Positions 19,831 through 30,030 of a DNA stretch of 64,000 nucleotides are shown in pieces. Below the pieces are notes generated by a model. It worked only from the letters and a program-made list of their open reading frames with translations. It had not been told where the DNA came from and ran no database searches. Location of the stretch: NCBI GenBank assembly GCA_012934845.2, contig WNNJ02003515.1, positions 82,721 through 146,720 on the forward strand. Direction: 5' to 3'. Source of the stretch: Pomphorhynchus laevis (Eukaryota; Acanthocephala; Palaeacanthocephala; Echinorhynchida; Pomphorhynchidae). Numbering within the stretch: position 1 is the stretch's first letter; each line of letters begins with the position of its first letter. Made by a program: the position numbers and the translations under genes.

Positions 19831-20785
19831 GGTCCTTTGCTGTTTTGTATTTTCATCAACGATCTACCCAGTGTAATAAGTTCGCATTCATTATTATTTG
19901 CTGACGATTTAAAAATTTGGAGAGCCATCAAGTCGAATTATGATCGTAACATTCTTCAATCAGATATTGACACGGTTCTTAAGTGGGCACGTTCTAATGG
20001 TCTGTCTGTTAATGCCTCGAAGTGCACTTGCATGCACATTCGATCACGTAATATTGTTCCAGTGCCGATATATCATCTCGGGGATCGAGTGATTAAATTG
20101 GTTTCGAGCTATAAAGATCTTGGCGTATTGATAACGGATGATTTCTCCACTCGCCAAAACACTGAGTACATTTGTTCGAAGGCCATGCGTATGGTTGGTT
20201 TCCTTCGCCGATCATTCAGCTATGTGAGTCCACGTTCTTTTAGAGTTCTTGCAAACGCTTTTGTACTAAGTCATTTGTTATATGCTTCTCAATGTTCATA
20301 CCCTCGAACCAGAGATGAGATTAATCGACTTGAGAAGGTGCTACGTAGGGCAACAAAATTAGTACATTCTTTGAGAGAACTTCCTTACGAGGACCGTCTT
20401 CGGTCTTTAAATATGCAGTCATTATGTGATATTCGTGACTCGCGGGATCTGTGTCTTGTATGGGAGGTATTTCACAATGAACACCATGTGTTGCGTGGGC
20501 TCTTCAACATTCGATCAACTCGAGCTTTGCGAGGTCACTCGTTTTATCTTAGTCGCCAACGAATAGTACATTCTAGGACGATTCAATTTGGACAACGAAT
20601 AATAAATTCATGGAATCGTTTAAGCGATGATATTGTAAATGCGGGAACTCGTGAGCTCTTTAAACGACAGATTATTTTAAATTGTTAACTGATTTGTTTT
20701 TGATTTTCTCTTTTTCTTTTATTTTGACTATCGATTTGTCAGCAACTGTGAGCTATGCTCGTAACGTTGTCTACATAATAATAAT
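19828..20785 (+). pseudogene. CR1-like LINE, RT palm to 3' end
   Basis: An open 286-codon frame begins in motif B' (LGPLLFCIFINDLPS), with LLFADDLKIWR (active site), LGVLITDDFSTRQNTEYICS, SHLLYASQCSYPRTRDEINR (thumb), RALRGHSFYLSRQRIVHSR and RIINSWNRLSDDIVNAGTRE (C-terminal signature). The 5' two-thirds are missing. The 3' UTR has a stem-loop GAGC-TAT-GCTC at 20,750-20,760 and ends in an ATAATAATAA-type tail. Remaining codons are intact, so it is a fairly young truncated copy. Confidence 0.78.
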
Positions 20786-22203
20786 TCAACAAAAACCTCA
20801 TGTGTACTTATCGTTAAAACTGGAGAACCAATTTCTACCTGTTGTGATGCTGCATCTCCACATATGCTAGAGAATTCATCTGGTGTTAGCTCAAAAGCGG
20901 ATGCAAACACTTCTGTCATGCTGTCTGGCGATGTCACTCGGGTGTTACCGTCTCTTAAAGATGAAATAGCTGGTAGCAGAGCTCTGGATCCTTTCACATA
21001 AGCTCAAAATTTTGTTGGTTCTGTATCAATTTGTAAAGCTAATTGATCTTCAAAACTTTGCCTTTTTGTAATCTTAAGGCGATTGACGAAATTTCGGAAC
21101 ATTGTATACCGCTTTTTAAAATTATTCTGATGTCGGCTTAGTTCAAATTGACGATTCCTATGTTTGAGAGCATATCGCAATTCAGTGTCAAACCAAGGAG
21201 GGTATTTAGCTTTACTTTTTGGTAATCTACGGAGTGGTGCAAACTTATCTGCAAGAGCTACTAAACCTGATTCAATAACATGCCACCTTACCTCAATGTC
21301 TTCACTAGCACAGTTGAATGATGTTCTTAGTGCCGCCTCTCGTAATGAGTCTTCATCAATTTGTTGCCAAGAGCTTTTCGACATTATCAAATTTTCCAGT
21401 TTTGGGATCATACACCTAGAAAAATAATTGAATAAGATCATGCAATGATCGCTCAATCCAATAGGACTCTGATAGCTCATATTACCCACACTTGTAATTA
21501 ATTTGGAAAATACAAAATCTAGACAAGATTCCTGGTTTTGCGCGAATCTGGTGGGCGACTGCACATGTTGCTCTAACATGAGATCATTTGTAAGAAAATT
21601 CCACAAATCCACATCTGACTTGGAAGAACTACTATCCAAAACATAATTCCCGATGTGACCAGCTGAGGGTATATTAAAATCGCCAACTAGTAGATATTCT
21701 TCAAGCTCAGAACAGTGACTAATTAGTGTAGAGAATTAATGACTTAATACGGATGATTGCGGCGACCTGTAGCACACGGCAATACTTAAGGGACCTCCGA
21801 AGTGTGAAACAATGACTGAGAGAAACTCACACGTGCCCAGATCATTTTTAAAATTACGAGTGGAAGTAATGTTTAAGGATGTCGTAATATATAGCGCAAC
21901 ACCTCCACCCTTCCGAGACTTTCTATCAGCTCTCACCAAATTATATCCCATAATAGCAATTAAACCATCGGGGATATCACGATGCAGCCATGTTTCAGTG
22001 AGAGCCAGGATCGCTGGTTTATTTAAGATGACCCATGCCTTAAGTTCATCAAATTTTGGTAAAATACTCCTTAAATTAGTATAGGCGACACTAATACCAG
22101 AAGCAGAGGGTAATTGAGTAGTAATGTTGGATGTGATATCAATGCGCGCTAGATTTCCTAATTGTAAAATGTAATCCCTCGAAGAACTCTCCAAACTCAC
22201 CAA
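20786..22203 (-). pseudogene. CR1-like LINE copy, ORF2 endonuclease and linker
   Basis: Minus strand. From 22,150: VAYTNLRSILPKFDELKAWV, LALTETWLHRDIP, RKGGGVALYI and VCYRSPQ. From 21,639: WNFLTNDLMLEQHVQSPTRF, CLDFVFSKLI and IGLSDHCMILFNYF, followed by the linker KAKYPPWFDTELRYALKHRN and, at 20,728-20,997, the region before the RT. The Asp-Asn block lies between the two main frames (VGDFNIPSAGH region, about 21,650-21,700). One stop near 21,730 and one near 21,002 break it. The RT is absent because the copy ends at the tail of the plus-strand element at 20,785. Confidence 0.75.
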
Positions 22204-23335
22204 CGCACGAATGGTCGCCGACGAACTACTCGAAAATTTCTTATCATTAGATCAGTCTCTCCATTCGATCTTCTAAATGCTAGATTAGCACGAGCATTAT
22301 TAAGCAACAATCTTTCCTCGACCGAGAGATCTTTAAAAAATTGTGTCGTCTTACCTTTCAAGCGATAACCTCTAGCTAAAACTGCTCTTGTATTATCTGC
22401 AGAATCAAATACTACTTTAAGTAATCGTGGTTTGTGTTGTGCTTTTTTACCAAGACGAAATAAGCTTTTGACATTGAGACTACGCGCAATATTCCCTTCA
22501 CCCTGGACGAATATATCCAAAAAGACCTTATGAATAGAAACTACGTCATCATCCACACGGGTCTGAACGTTGTCTGCAGAAGATTCAGTGATGTTAGCAA
22601 AAATTACGCAATTATTTCTGTTTCTAGCACGATTCCTAATATTGATAATTTCAACAAATGTCTTATCTGTCAAATCCTTGGATTTCAGTTCATTTTCATT
22701 TCCGGCTGCCACATCATTGCACACTGATTCCACACATCGTCTCTTGTCTGCGTTCTACTTAAAGGCTGCTTCAATACATTCTTTGGTCGAACAGGAGTAG
22801 AAATCAATATATTGTGGTTCTTAGGACTGTGTTCCGAGAATATGTCAGATAAAGGTGAAGGCCATTTAGGAATATTCGTAGGTGTAACTTTATCCTTGTC
22901 GTTTGCCATCACAGTGCTGTCATTGATATTTCTTCTTTGTTTATACACCGTCCGTGAATGTTTATGTCCTCGTGTCTAAATGCGAGTCGAACTTGAAGCA
23001 TCTATTACGTCTGGTTCCTTATTTGAATTGACGTGTAACGACATCGGCGTAGTGATTTTGCTCTGGCATATGCTAGATTCTTTGTCAATAATTTGTTCTT
23101 GAAACCTACGTGTCTTTAAGTTAAAATGAGCATTGTCCTTTGGTGATGTCAATGAACTACAAAATACGATTGACGCAGTACAAAAACCACATATGAATTT
23201 TCTTCTACTCAATGTATCAGCCAGCATCTTTATGTGGCACAGTTACTGTAGTCCAGACATTGCAGCCATCACCATCACATCCTACTTGTCTTGATATGAA
23301 TTCAGGAATGTCGTTACATTACGTATGCCCATAAT
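22197..23335 (-). pseudogene. CR1-like LINE copy, ORF1
   Basis: The N-terminal four-Cys module is split by a frameshift: VGCDGDGCNVWTTVTVP (about 23,270), then KFICGFCTASIVFC (about 23,200). A low-complexity middle follows, then an RRM-like domain at 22,197-22,640: RNRNNCVIFANITES, SLFRLGKKAQHKPRLLKVVF, and NLAFRRSNGETDLMIRNFRV. The order matches ORF1 of the CR1-like element at 34.4 kb (IIANIKES, LYRLGK, NGESNLTVINFRVV). It ends RRRPFVRW at 22,197, next to the ORF2 start region. Confidence 0.72.
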
Positions 23336-23414
23336 TGTAATTGTATGTGGTTATTGTGCATTTATGCGATTTTCTTCCAATATAGAAATATTGTTCCAAT
23401 ATGGATATACTTCC

Positions 23415-23486
23415 GTTGAAGTAATCGTTAAAGTAATCGTTGTAATCGATGTAATCGATGTAATCGTTGTAAACGTTGAAATCGTA
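23415..23486. repeat. Tandem 10-bp repeat (gtaatcgttg type)
   Basis: About seven units of gtaatcgttg, gtaatcgatg and close variants lie just upstream, in transcription sense, of the minus-strand ORF1 at 22.2-23.3 kb. The array occupies the expected 5' UTR of that LINE. Confidence 0.6.
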
Positions 23487-23489
23487 GTA

Positions 23490-23785
23490 TAATTCTATAC
23501 GATTTTATACAATTTATATTTATGTCAAGACAAAATTTATAATTAAAATTTAAAATAAAACTAAAATATTATTAGTTGACTAATAAAGAATTTAACATGT
23601 ATTCGAATAAAGAATATATATCATCAGGTAGAACTGCTATGTTATCAGGTTTCAGCCAATCTTCCTCGTAAACTTATAAATCAACAAAATATTAAAAGTA
23701 TATTTTTACTTTTGTAAGTAAATATTTTTATGGAAATATACTAGATAATAAAATTTCATAATATGAAATATATCATTAATAATAA
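23490..23785. other. AT-rich spacer with decayed PLE-type motif
   Basis: No coding frame. Positions 23,613-23,655 repeat words of the motif at 8,660-8,745 (TCATCAGG, GAACTGCT, TATCAGGTTTC), so part of this stretch is probably the 3' region of the AT-rich PLE-type family. Confidence 0.4.
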
Positions 23786-23789
23786 GATA

Positions 23790-23850
23790 AATTTATTTTT
23801 AAGTGGCAAATGCGTGCCAACGGCGTGCTTACAAGCTCACTAATAATAAT
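23790..23850 (-). mobile_element. Isolated 3' tail of an L2-type LINE
   Basis: The sequence taagtggcaaatgcgtgcc, then cgtgcttacaagc, is the reverse complement of the conserved L2-type 3' end (gtaagc...gcacgcatttgcca). Its terminal stem-loop has decayed. No ORF sequence remains. Confidence 0.55.
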
Positions 23851-23869
23851 TTCTCAGACGATTCAGTGT

Positions 23870-24105
23870 GTATGTTCATTCCATTCGTTAATATTTTTCG
23901 TTCAATTCGATCGTTCAGTTCGTTCAAACCGTTCGTTTAGTATGTTCGCTCAGTCCGGTCATTCAGCCGTTTGTTTAATCCGGTCCTTCAGTCCGTTCGT
24001 CCAGACTGTTCGTTCAGTCCGTTCGTTCAGTTTATTCATTCAGTCGTTTCGTTCAGTTCATTCGTTCAGTCCGTTCGTTCAGACTCTTCTTTTATAATTA
24101 AGCGG
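23870..24105. repeat. Imperfect minisatellite based on cgttcagt
   Basis: About twenty variants of ccgttcgttcagt and cgttcagt follow each other. Most keep the ttc-agt core. Translation on the plus strand (24 kb) gives a Ser/Val/Arg/Phe repeat without stops, which follows from the repeat itself and is not evidence for a protein. Confidence 0.75.
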
Positions 24106-24114
24106 AAGAGTTAT

Positions 24115-24790
24115 TATTATTAGTATATATAGTATAAAAAATCACGCCATACACGTGATAGATCGTCAAGCCCACCAACGAAAGTCGAATCATCTGCATA
24201 CCAGCATTGTTTTATTGATGGAATCGATTCTCTGATTTTATAAATCAAGGGCATCGACGAGATTGCAAACGCTGGCATCGCAAGAGGGTCCCCTTGAGTG
24301 ACACCCTCTGACGATGCTAAATTACCTCCTTGGCCAACAAGTAAAGCATTTAGCTTATATATATTTCTCAGAACACATGTGAAGGCAGGGCATACTTTTT
24401 CGACATTTTTAAGCATTAGGCATCTATTCATTAGATTAAACGCATTCTTCGCGTCCACTGACAGTATTCCATATTGCTCGTCCGAGTGGAAATGATCGGT
24501 TAATGTATGTATCACATACCCTAGCCCACCTGGCTGTCCCGCACACATTTACAGATTACCTGCTACTGCCCTTAAATCTCTTTTAGCCACATTCAGAATA
24601 GCTTTACCAATTACACGACGAAATACCTCACCTACTCCAATAGGTCGGACACCAGGGTGCTTATTTAAGCAACAATTCTGCTGTTAACGTATGCCTGTAA
24701 AGACTCAGCCGGAATTGATTCTGATGCAATGCGCACTGCTAAACCCGCAATGGCATCAGCTAACTTTATCGAGTGCCTTAAAAATTTAAG
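24115..24790 (-). pseudogene. RLE-type LINE, RT fragment
   Basis: The minus strand reads VRPIGVGEVFRRVIGKAIL, then, past one stop, MCAGQPGGLGYVIHTL, YGILSVDAKNAFNLMNR (motif A), EGVTQGDPLAMPAFAISSMP (motif B') and QCWYADDSTFVGGL (active site). The wording closely follows the copy at 41.6-44.5 kb (RPIGIGEVLRR, CAGQRCGIESAIHSI, LLDAKNAFNCVNR, FTQGDPLAM, QWYADDATCVG). The N-terminus and the zinc finger/nuclease are absent. It is cut at 24,115 by the minisatellite. Confidence 0.75.
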
Positions 24791-24829
24791 AATTTAAAAA
24801 TTTAAAAATTAAAAAATTTAAGGTATCGA

Positions 24830-25740
24830 GTACCTTAAAAAAATTTTGGTTTCTAATAAACATACAATATAATAACATACAATTGCATTTCTAAACATTC
24901 CATGACGAAGGGCAAGCCGAGTAATATTGCCCCGTGCTGTACATGCAACGGTAATGCTGCAAGATGCAAAGGATGTCGGTGTGCGAAAAATAAAACAGCA
25001 TGTGTCAACTGCAGAGCAGATTGTTGCCAAAATACGTGTCCAAATATGATATCTAAGAACTTAGATAGTGTGCCCCTTGACAATTTAAATTGTCATCTTT
25101 CAACAGTCGATACATCTAATGAACCAGTCGTGGTTGGACAGCGTCGGGAGAATTTAAATTACGATAATTTGATCGAGGACATGTATATGACAGTAATAAG
25201 CTGGGTTCCAAATCATATGAAACTTCCAAAATGCAGTACCAGTGTCAGTTTATCAATCTCCTGACAGAAAAATTCAACGCAGTCGCGATCCCTAGCTTAC
25301 ATGAACAACGGGCATTGAAAGAAGTTGTGGTAATGAGTCAATTGATGTTACAATCAATACCATCGAGAGGAATTGGTACAATAAGAAAGGCTCTACTACG
25401 AAGAATGGATGATTGGAATTTGGGAAAGTATAAAGAACTTTTTGACGAGGCAAGCATCTTACAACGTCGAATGGTTAGTGATGGATTTGCAAAGGGTTTT
25501 CAAAGAATAAGTAAGCAGAAAAAATTTTCTCGTTTTATGCGAGCAGGCAAAACGAGTGCAGCGATAAAAATCCTTGAAGACACTGAAGATGGCAATACGG
25601 TTTATAGTTATAGACGTTAAAAAAGTATTGATTATTAAAGTTCTTCCAATGATACATAATCCAACTTTGGCTTATCCGTCATTTCCCATGCCATATGCTT
25701 TAAACTATCTTGATACCTATTAACTGCTTACAATCAATCC
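24830..25740 (+). pseudogene. RLE-type LINE, N-terminal part
   Basis: A leader shared with 62.8 kb (aaattttggtttct, aaacatacaa, ataacataca) precedes an ATG at 24,902. The N-terminus is a dense Cys module, APCCTCNGNAARCKGCRCAK, then CVNCRADCCQNTC, nearly the same as in the 62.97-kb copy. The protein continues DMYMTVISWVPNHMKLPKCS, then, after a frameshift at about 25,240, INLLTEKFNAVAIP, RRMDDWNLGKYKELFDEAS and LQRRMVSDGF. It stops at 25,620 and can be followed with one more shift to YPSFPMPYALNYLDTY (about 25,735), where L2-type copy B1 begins. No RT is present. Confidence 0.78.
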
Positions 25741-25781
25741 AGTTCTAGATCAATCCAGCAAATTTAACAGTTTTAACGCAC

Positions 25782-25854
25782 AAGGACAACCATCGACGCA
25801 CTACGACAACCATCAACGACAACCATCGACGACAACAATCGACGGCAACCATCG
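25782..25854 (+). promoter_or_regulatory. Tandem 13-bp repeat in 5' UTR of L2-type copy B1
   Basis: Five to six imperfect units of gacaaccatcgac end three bases before the ORF1 ATG at 25,858. The position fits a 5' UTR array; promoter function is inference. Confidence 0.55.
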
Positions 25855-25857
25855 TTT

Positions 25858-26884
25858 ATGGGTGGACGTAAGAAAACAACTAAGACCGACACCAACTATG
25901 GACAACTGCAAGTACAGTGCTCGATACACGACTGCAGCGTCTGGACAACAATCACCTGCGACAAGAATAACGCTAAAGAAGACTTCGTATGTGGTTTTTG
26001 TGCCAACAAACTAATATGCAACCTTTCCAATAAGCACATATCAACATCCAACACGTCAACTCAAACTACCCCCGTCGTTTCTAATGTCCTTTCTCCACCC
26101 ACCGACCCTGCCACTATATACACTTCCCATTCCATGTCATCTTCACTCCCAGACACCTCACGTCCAGTCCTTCCTGTCTCGTTTCTCAATAACTTGCATC
26201 CATCAATCAAAATCACCTCCACCAACCTCCACTATCCTTGCACTCATAACCTTTCCTTACATCGCTTGCCACCCTCTTTATTATCATTATCCTCTATGTC
26301 TCCCGTCGTCAAACAAAATCCCTCCAAATCATCAACTGCCAGCTCTTCTATCGTGATCTCACCTACTAACGTCAGTCGTCCTCCTTTACGGAAGCGCTTT
26401 GCTTCTCGCGATCGTTGTGTCATTGTTATTAATATCACGCCTTCTAACTCCTTATCTCCACAAGCACGTCTGGACCACGATGTTTCCGCCTTCAGATCCA
26501 TCCTCTCGTCTATTGTTCCTGCGGATAAACCATCCTTTTTCAAGGACATTTCTCCTGTCGCATTCATCCGTCTAAGGAAATCTTCTCAATATTATCCTTC
26601 CCAGCAACCCTCTTCTAAAAATTGTTTTCAAGCATCGCTCTCACGCGTCTTCTGTCCTCTCTCAACGATTCAAACTCATGTCATCTTCAACCACTCGAAT
26701 TTTCCCCGATCGCGCCCCTTCCGAAATCGCTCAAATCTCTTCAGCCCGCATCGAAAAACGCCGTCGCGAGGAAAACGGCGAAACATCATTCGCCATCCGA
26801 AACATAGACGGAAATTTTCAAGTTGTCCACACCCGTCCAAAAATTCGATGGCGCTCCATCTCTCCTATGTGTCTTCTCCACTAG
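25858..26884 (+). pseudogene. L2-type copy B1, ORF1
   Basis: ATG start, then a four-Cys module (VQCSIHDCSVWTTITC then FVCGFCANK, residues about 19-55), a Ser/Thr/Pro-rich middle, and an RRM-like domain from RKRFASRDRCVIVINITPSN to VAFIRLRKSSQ. A one-base change near 26,600 moves the rest (KIVFKHRSHASSVLSQRFK, IAQISSARIEKRRREENGET, RPKIRWRSISPMCLLH) into another frame, which stops at 26,884. The long 459-codon frame 25,858-27,237 therefore joins ORF1 to out-of-frame sequence and then the endonuclease, and is not one natural protein. Confidence 0.75.
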
Positions 26885-29738
26885 TCTCTTTCGCCACAGC
26901 ACACGGTTTCCGCATCGGTCTCCTCAACACTAGATCTATTCTCAATAAATTCGATGTTATCCTCAACCTATTCACCAAGCAATCCATCGATCTCTTCTGC
27001 CTCACCGAATCCTGGCACTCAGATTCCGACGACCTTTCCATTCGCCGTCTGCTCTCTGCCGGTTGCTCCCTAGTCGAATCCGCCCGCCCCCTCAGCTCAT
27101 GCCCTTCTAAATCCTCTAATCATGGCGGCATCGTCGCATGCGCGCGTCACCCAGCGTCTCTTCGCAAAATCAATCCCCTTTCAGCCCTTGCTCTTTTGAA
27201 TTGCTCACTTGTCCTTATTCTAACCCGATCACTCTAGATCTCGCCATTGTATACCGTCCTGGTTCATCAGCTCATACAGCTTTATTTTTTACCGAACTCG
27301 CTGACCTCCTTTCTCATTGTTCTTTGTCCTCAATCCCTTCACTCGTTCTAGGCGACTTCAATATCCGCCTAGACAGCCCCTCTTCCACAGATTCCATCTG
27401 CTTCATCAACATTCTATCCAACTACAATTACAAACTAATCTCCACTGCCCACACACATATACTTGGCGGAGCACTCGACATCATCGCTGTCCCCGATCAT
27501 TTTGCTGCCCACACCTCACTGTCCATCTCTGATCCTGGTCTATCCGATCACTTTCTTATCACCCTTGATCTCGCCCGCAACCACACCTCTCCTCACACAC
27601 CTACAATCCTACCTCGCCCTTGGAGAAATCTTGACCTCTCCCTTCTCCGCTCTGCCTTACTCAAATCGTCTCTATCATTACCCACAATAACATATTCATC
27701 TCCTCACGATCTCGCCTTTCTTTTCGACTCTGAACTCACATCCACTCTCGATATTCTCTTGCCCTTCAAGTCTCACCCCACAGTCGCTTGCACCGTGCCC
27801 CATGGTTTGACATCTAATGCCTACTCTCAAAGCGTCGACTCCGCCATGCTTTTTGAGTCTACCACCGCTCTCTCAGACGCGATTTCCGCTCAATCACTCC
27901 GTCTTTCCGTTATTCCTATCTTGCTCTTCGTCGGTCTCATCTCCACCTACTACGTACCAAATGCAACTCCTTCTGGCAGCATAAAATCATCACTTCATTC
28001 AACTCTAAGACTCTCTGGCATACTTTTAACTCAATCCTGGCTCGTTCCTCTACGCCTTGCAACATCAATGCTAATGATTATTCGTCATTTCTCCAGACTA
28101 AAGTATCCACGCTGCTCTCTCACACCCCGGTCTCCATCCTATCCCACTCTGCCCAGTCTACTCTCATCCTTCCGGAACTCTTTCATCTTCTCCCTGTATC
28201 ACCTACAGAAGTATCATCTGTTCTCATGTCCTTGCCCAACAAAACCTCACCTGCCGATCCCCTGCCTACCCACATATTAAAATCTATATGCTCATCGATA
28301 TCCCCATTTCTCACAACCTTGTTTAACTCGTCCATCCGCAGTCGTATCTTCCCTTCACACTGGAAATCCGCAATCGTTCGTCCCCTCCTTAAGAAACAAT
28401 CGCTCGACCCCTCCCTTCCTTCTAGCTATCGCCCCATTTCACTACTCCCTACTCTTTCAAAGCTCTTAGAACGCCTCATCTTAATACAAATCAACGCTTA
28501 TCTCTCCTCATCCAATCTGTACTCTCCTTTCCAATCCGCTTTCCACTCTAATCACTCGACAGAAATCGCATGCATAAAAGTGTACAACGACTTACTCATT
28601 TCTCGAGACAAGGCTCTATATAGTGTTCTCATCTCCCTCGACCTCTCCTCCGCATTCGACATTGTCGACCACTCCGTCCTCCTTTCTCGCCTTCGTTATG
28701 ATTACGGCTTTTCTTCCTCCTCCGTAGCTTGGTTCGCCTCATATCTATCCGACCGTTCCTTTCGCGTCTGTTCTAATTCATCATCCTCCCCTCCCATCCC
28801 TATTTTTGCGGGGTTCCACAAGGTTCAGTCCTAGGTCCCCTGCTTTTCTCTCTTCTGCTTGGCGATCTATCTCGGTTAATCAAACCTTACTCCTTTAAAG
28901 TCATGCAATACGCCGATGACATTCTAATCTATGCTCATGCACCCGAACATCGCATACACGATATCGGCATTTCTGCCTCCAACTGTCTTTCTTCTATCTA
29001 CATCGTCTCTCCAATCTCCATCTCGTTCTAAACCCCGAAAAGTCCTAAATAATGTGTATACTTCCCCGTAAACCAAGCATATCTCCTCCCATTGTATCTT
29101 TTGCCTCATCGATCATCCCCATAGTCCACAATCTCACTTTCTTGGGCTTCCATTTCGATTATCATCTTTCCCTTAAACCCTTCGTCCGTGAAAAGGTCCG
29201 CTCGTCTAACTTAATTCTTCGTGACATCCGCCGTATCCGCCCCCTTATCGACTTCCGTTCTTGTACGTCTCTTCTTTCATCGTTTCTTTTCCCTAAAATC
29301 GATTACTGCCTCAGCCTTTTCGCCAATTCTCCAAATTCCATCATCCTACCCCTACAACGAATAATCAACACCGCCGTTCGTGTGCTCTTTCGTCTCCGTC
29401 GCTTCGACCACACATCCACATATTTTGCCCAACTCTCCTGGCCCACCATCCACATCCGCATCAAACTCCGCCTTCTCGTTACTTTTCGTCTCATCGCTGT
29501 TGGCTCCGCATCGTTCATCAACCTTCCTTTCTTAGACGATACTCGCCCCACCTCGCTATCGCTTCGTTCCTGTCATACCCTCTTACTCCACGTTCCTAAT
29601 TACTCCAACAACTACGGTCTCCGATCCTTCCTCGTCGCCGCCTCACTCGCCTGGAATCAATTCCCTCTCGACGTCCGCCGCGCTCCCTCCTTTATCACAT
29701 TCAAACACCTCCTCCGTTCACACCTTCTCGACACCTAA
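26848..29738 (+). pseudogene. L2-type copy B1, ORF2 endonuclease-RT
   Basis: ATG at 26,848 within the end of ORF1. Endonuclease: LLNTRSILNKFDVI, CLTESWHSDSDD, HGGIVACARH; then, in a second frame, LAIVYRPGSS, LGDFNIRLDSP, LDIIAVP and GLSDHFLITLDLA. Linker at about 27,700-28,200. RT: NKTSPADPLPTHILKSI, SSYRPISLLPTLSKLLERLI, LISLDLSSAFDIVDHSVLLS (motif A). A one-base deletion near 28,805 corrupts GVPQGS, followed by VMQYADDILIYAHAP (active site, about 28,905), more shifts near 29,000, and the thumb/C-terminus (FLGFHFDYHLSLKPFV to HLLRSHLLDT) ending at 29,738. The RT wording (LSSAFDIVDH, GSVLGPLLF) is CR1/L2-type. Confidence 0.82.
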
Positions 29739-29903
29739 TTCACAGTTTTGTTTTGTTGTGGTCATGTAAGCGTGCGCTGGCACGCATTTGCCACGTTAAA
29801 ATAAATCCTTTTTTTCATGATTTCCAGCATGTTTATATATATATAATACTAATTATTGTTAGATGAAATCAGGACAATAAAATCAAGATTTATTTTATAA
29901 CGT

Positions 29904-29927
29904 TTTCGGGATAGTTCCCTTCTTCAG
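29904..29927 (-). ncRNA. Hammerhead-ribozyme-like core, 3' of PLE
   Basis: The minus strand reads CTGAAGA, one extra A, stem GGGA-ACTA-TCCC, then GAAAACG. It lies about 100 bp downstream of the PLE stop codon, in the same orientation, where PLE terminal repeats with hammerheads are expected. The flanking helices were not resolved. Confidence 0.55.
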
Positions 29928-30030
29928 TAACACTAGCACAATGGCTTCTCAACAATGTTTTTATGCACATGGCTTACGCTTCAAAACATGGAAGAATCAC
30001 ACTACTGCTTCCGATAATCACATTGTTTTT

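Larger units (their letters stand above)
25760..29816 (+). mobile_element. Near full-length L2-type LINE (copy B1)
   Basis: The copy is about 4.05 kb: 5' repeat array, ORF1 with a 37-nt overlap into ORF2, endonuclease, RT, C-terminal domain, and a 3' UTR with the stem-loop GCGTGC-GCTG-GCACGC (29,770-29,785) followed by ttaaaataaatccttttttt. Codons are C-rich compared with the AT-rich surroundings. At least four small indels or stops disable it. Copy B2 (46.3-48.6 kb) is nearly identical over the shared part. Confidence 0.85.

Noticed and set aside
18865-20785. Single twin-primed (5'-inverted) LINE insertion
   Set aside because: The minus and plus arms both contain the RT active site with different wording, so they come from two different copies.
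19828-23486. One CR1-like element with its 5' half inverted
   Set aside because: The inverted half lies beyond the 3' tail rather than upstream of the RT half, so a twin-priming model does not fit; two tail-to-tail copies are simpler.
23810-24097. Ser/Val/Arg-rich secreted or structural protein
   Set aside because: The frame is only the translation of the cgttcagt minisatellite.
25858-27237. A single 459-codon protein
   Set aside because: It crosses a frameshift near 26,600, so about 80 codons in the middle are out of the natural frame. It is ORF1, nonsense and the ORF2 endonuclease start read together.
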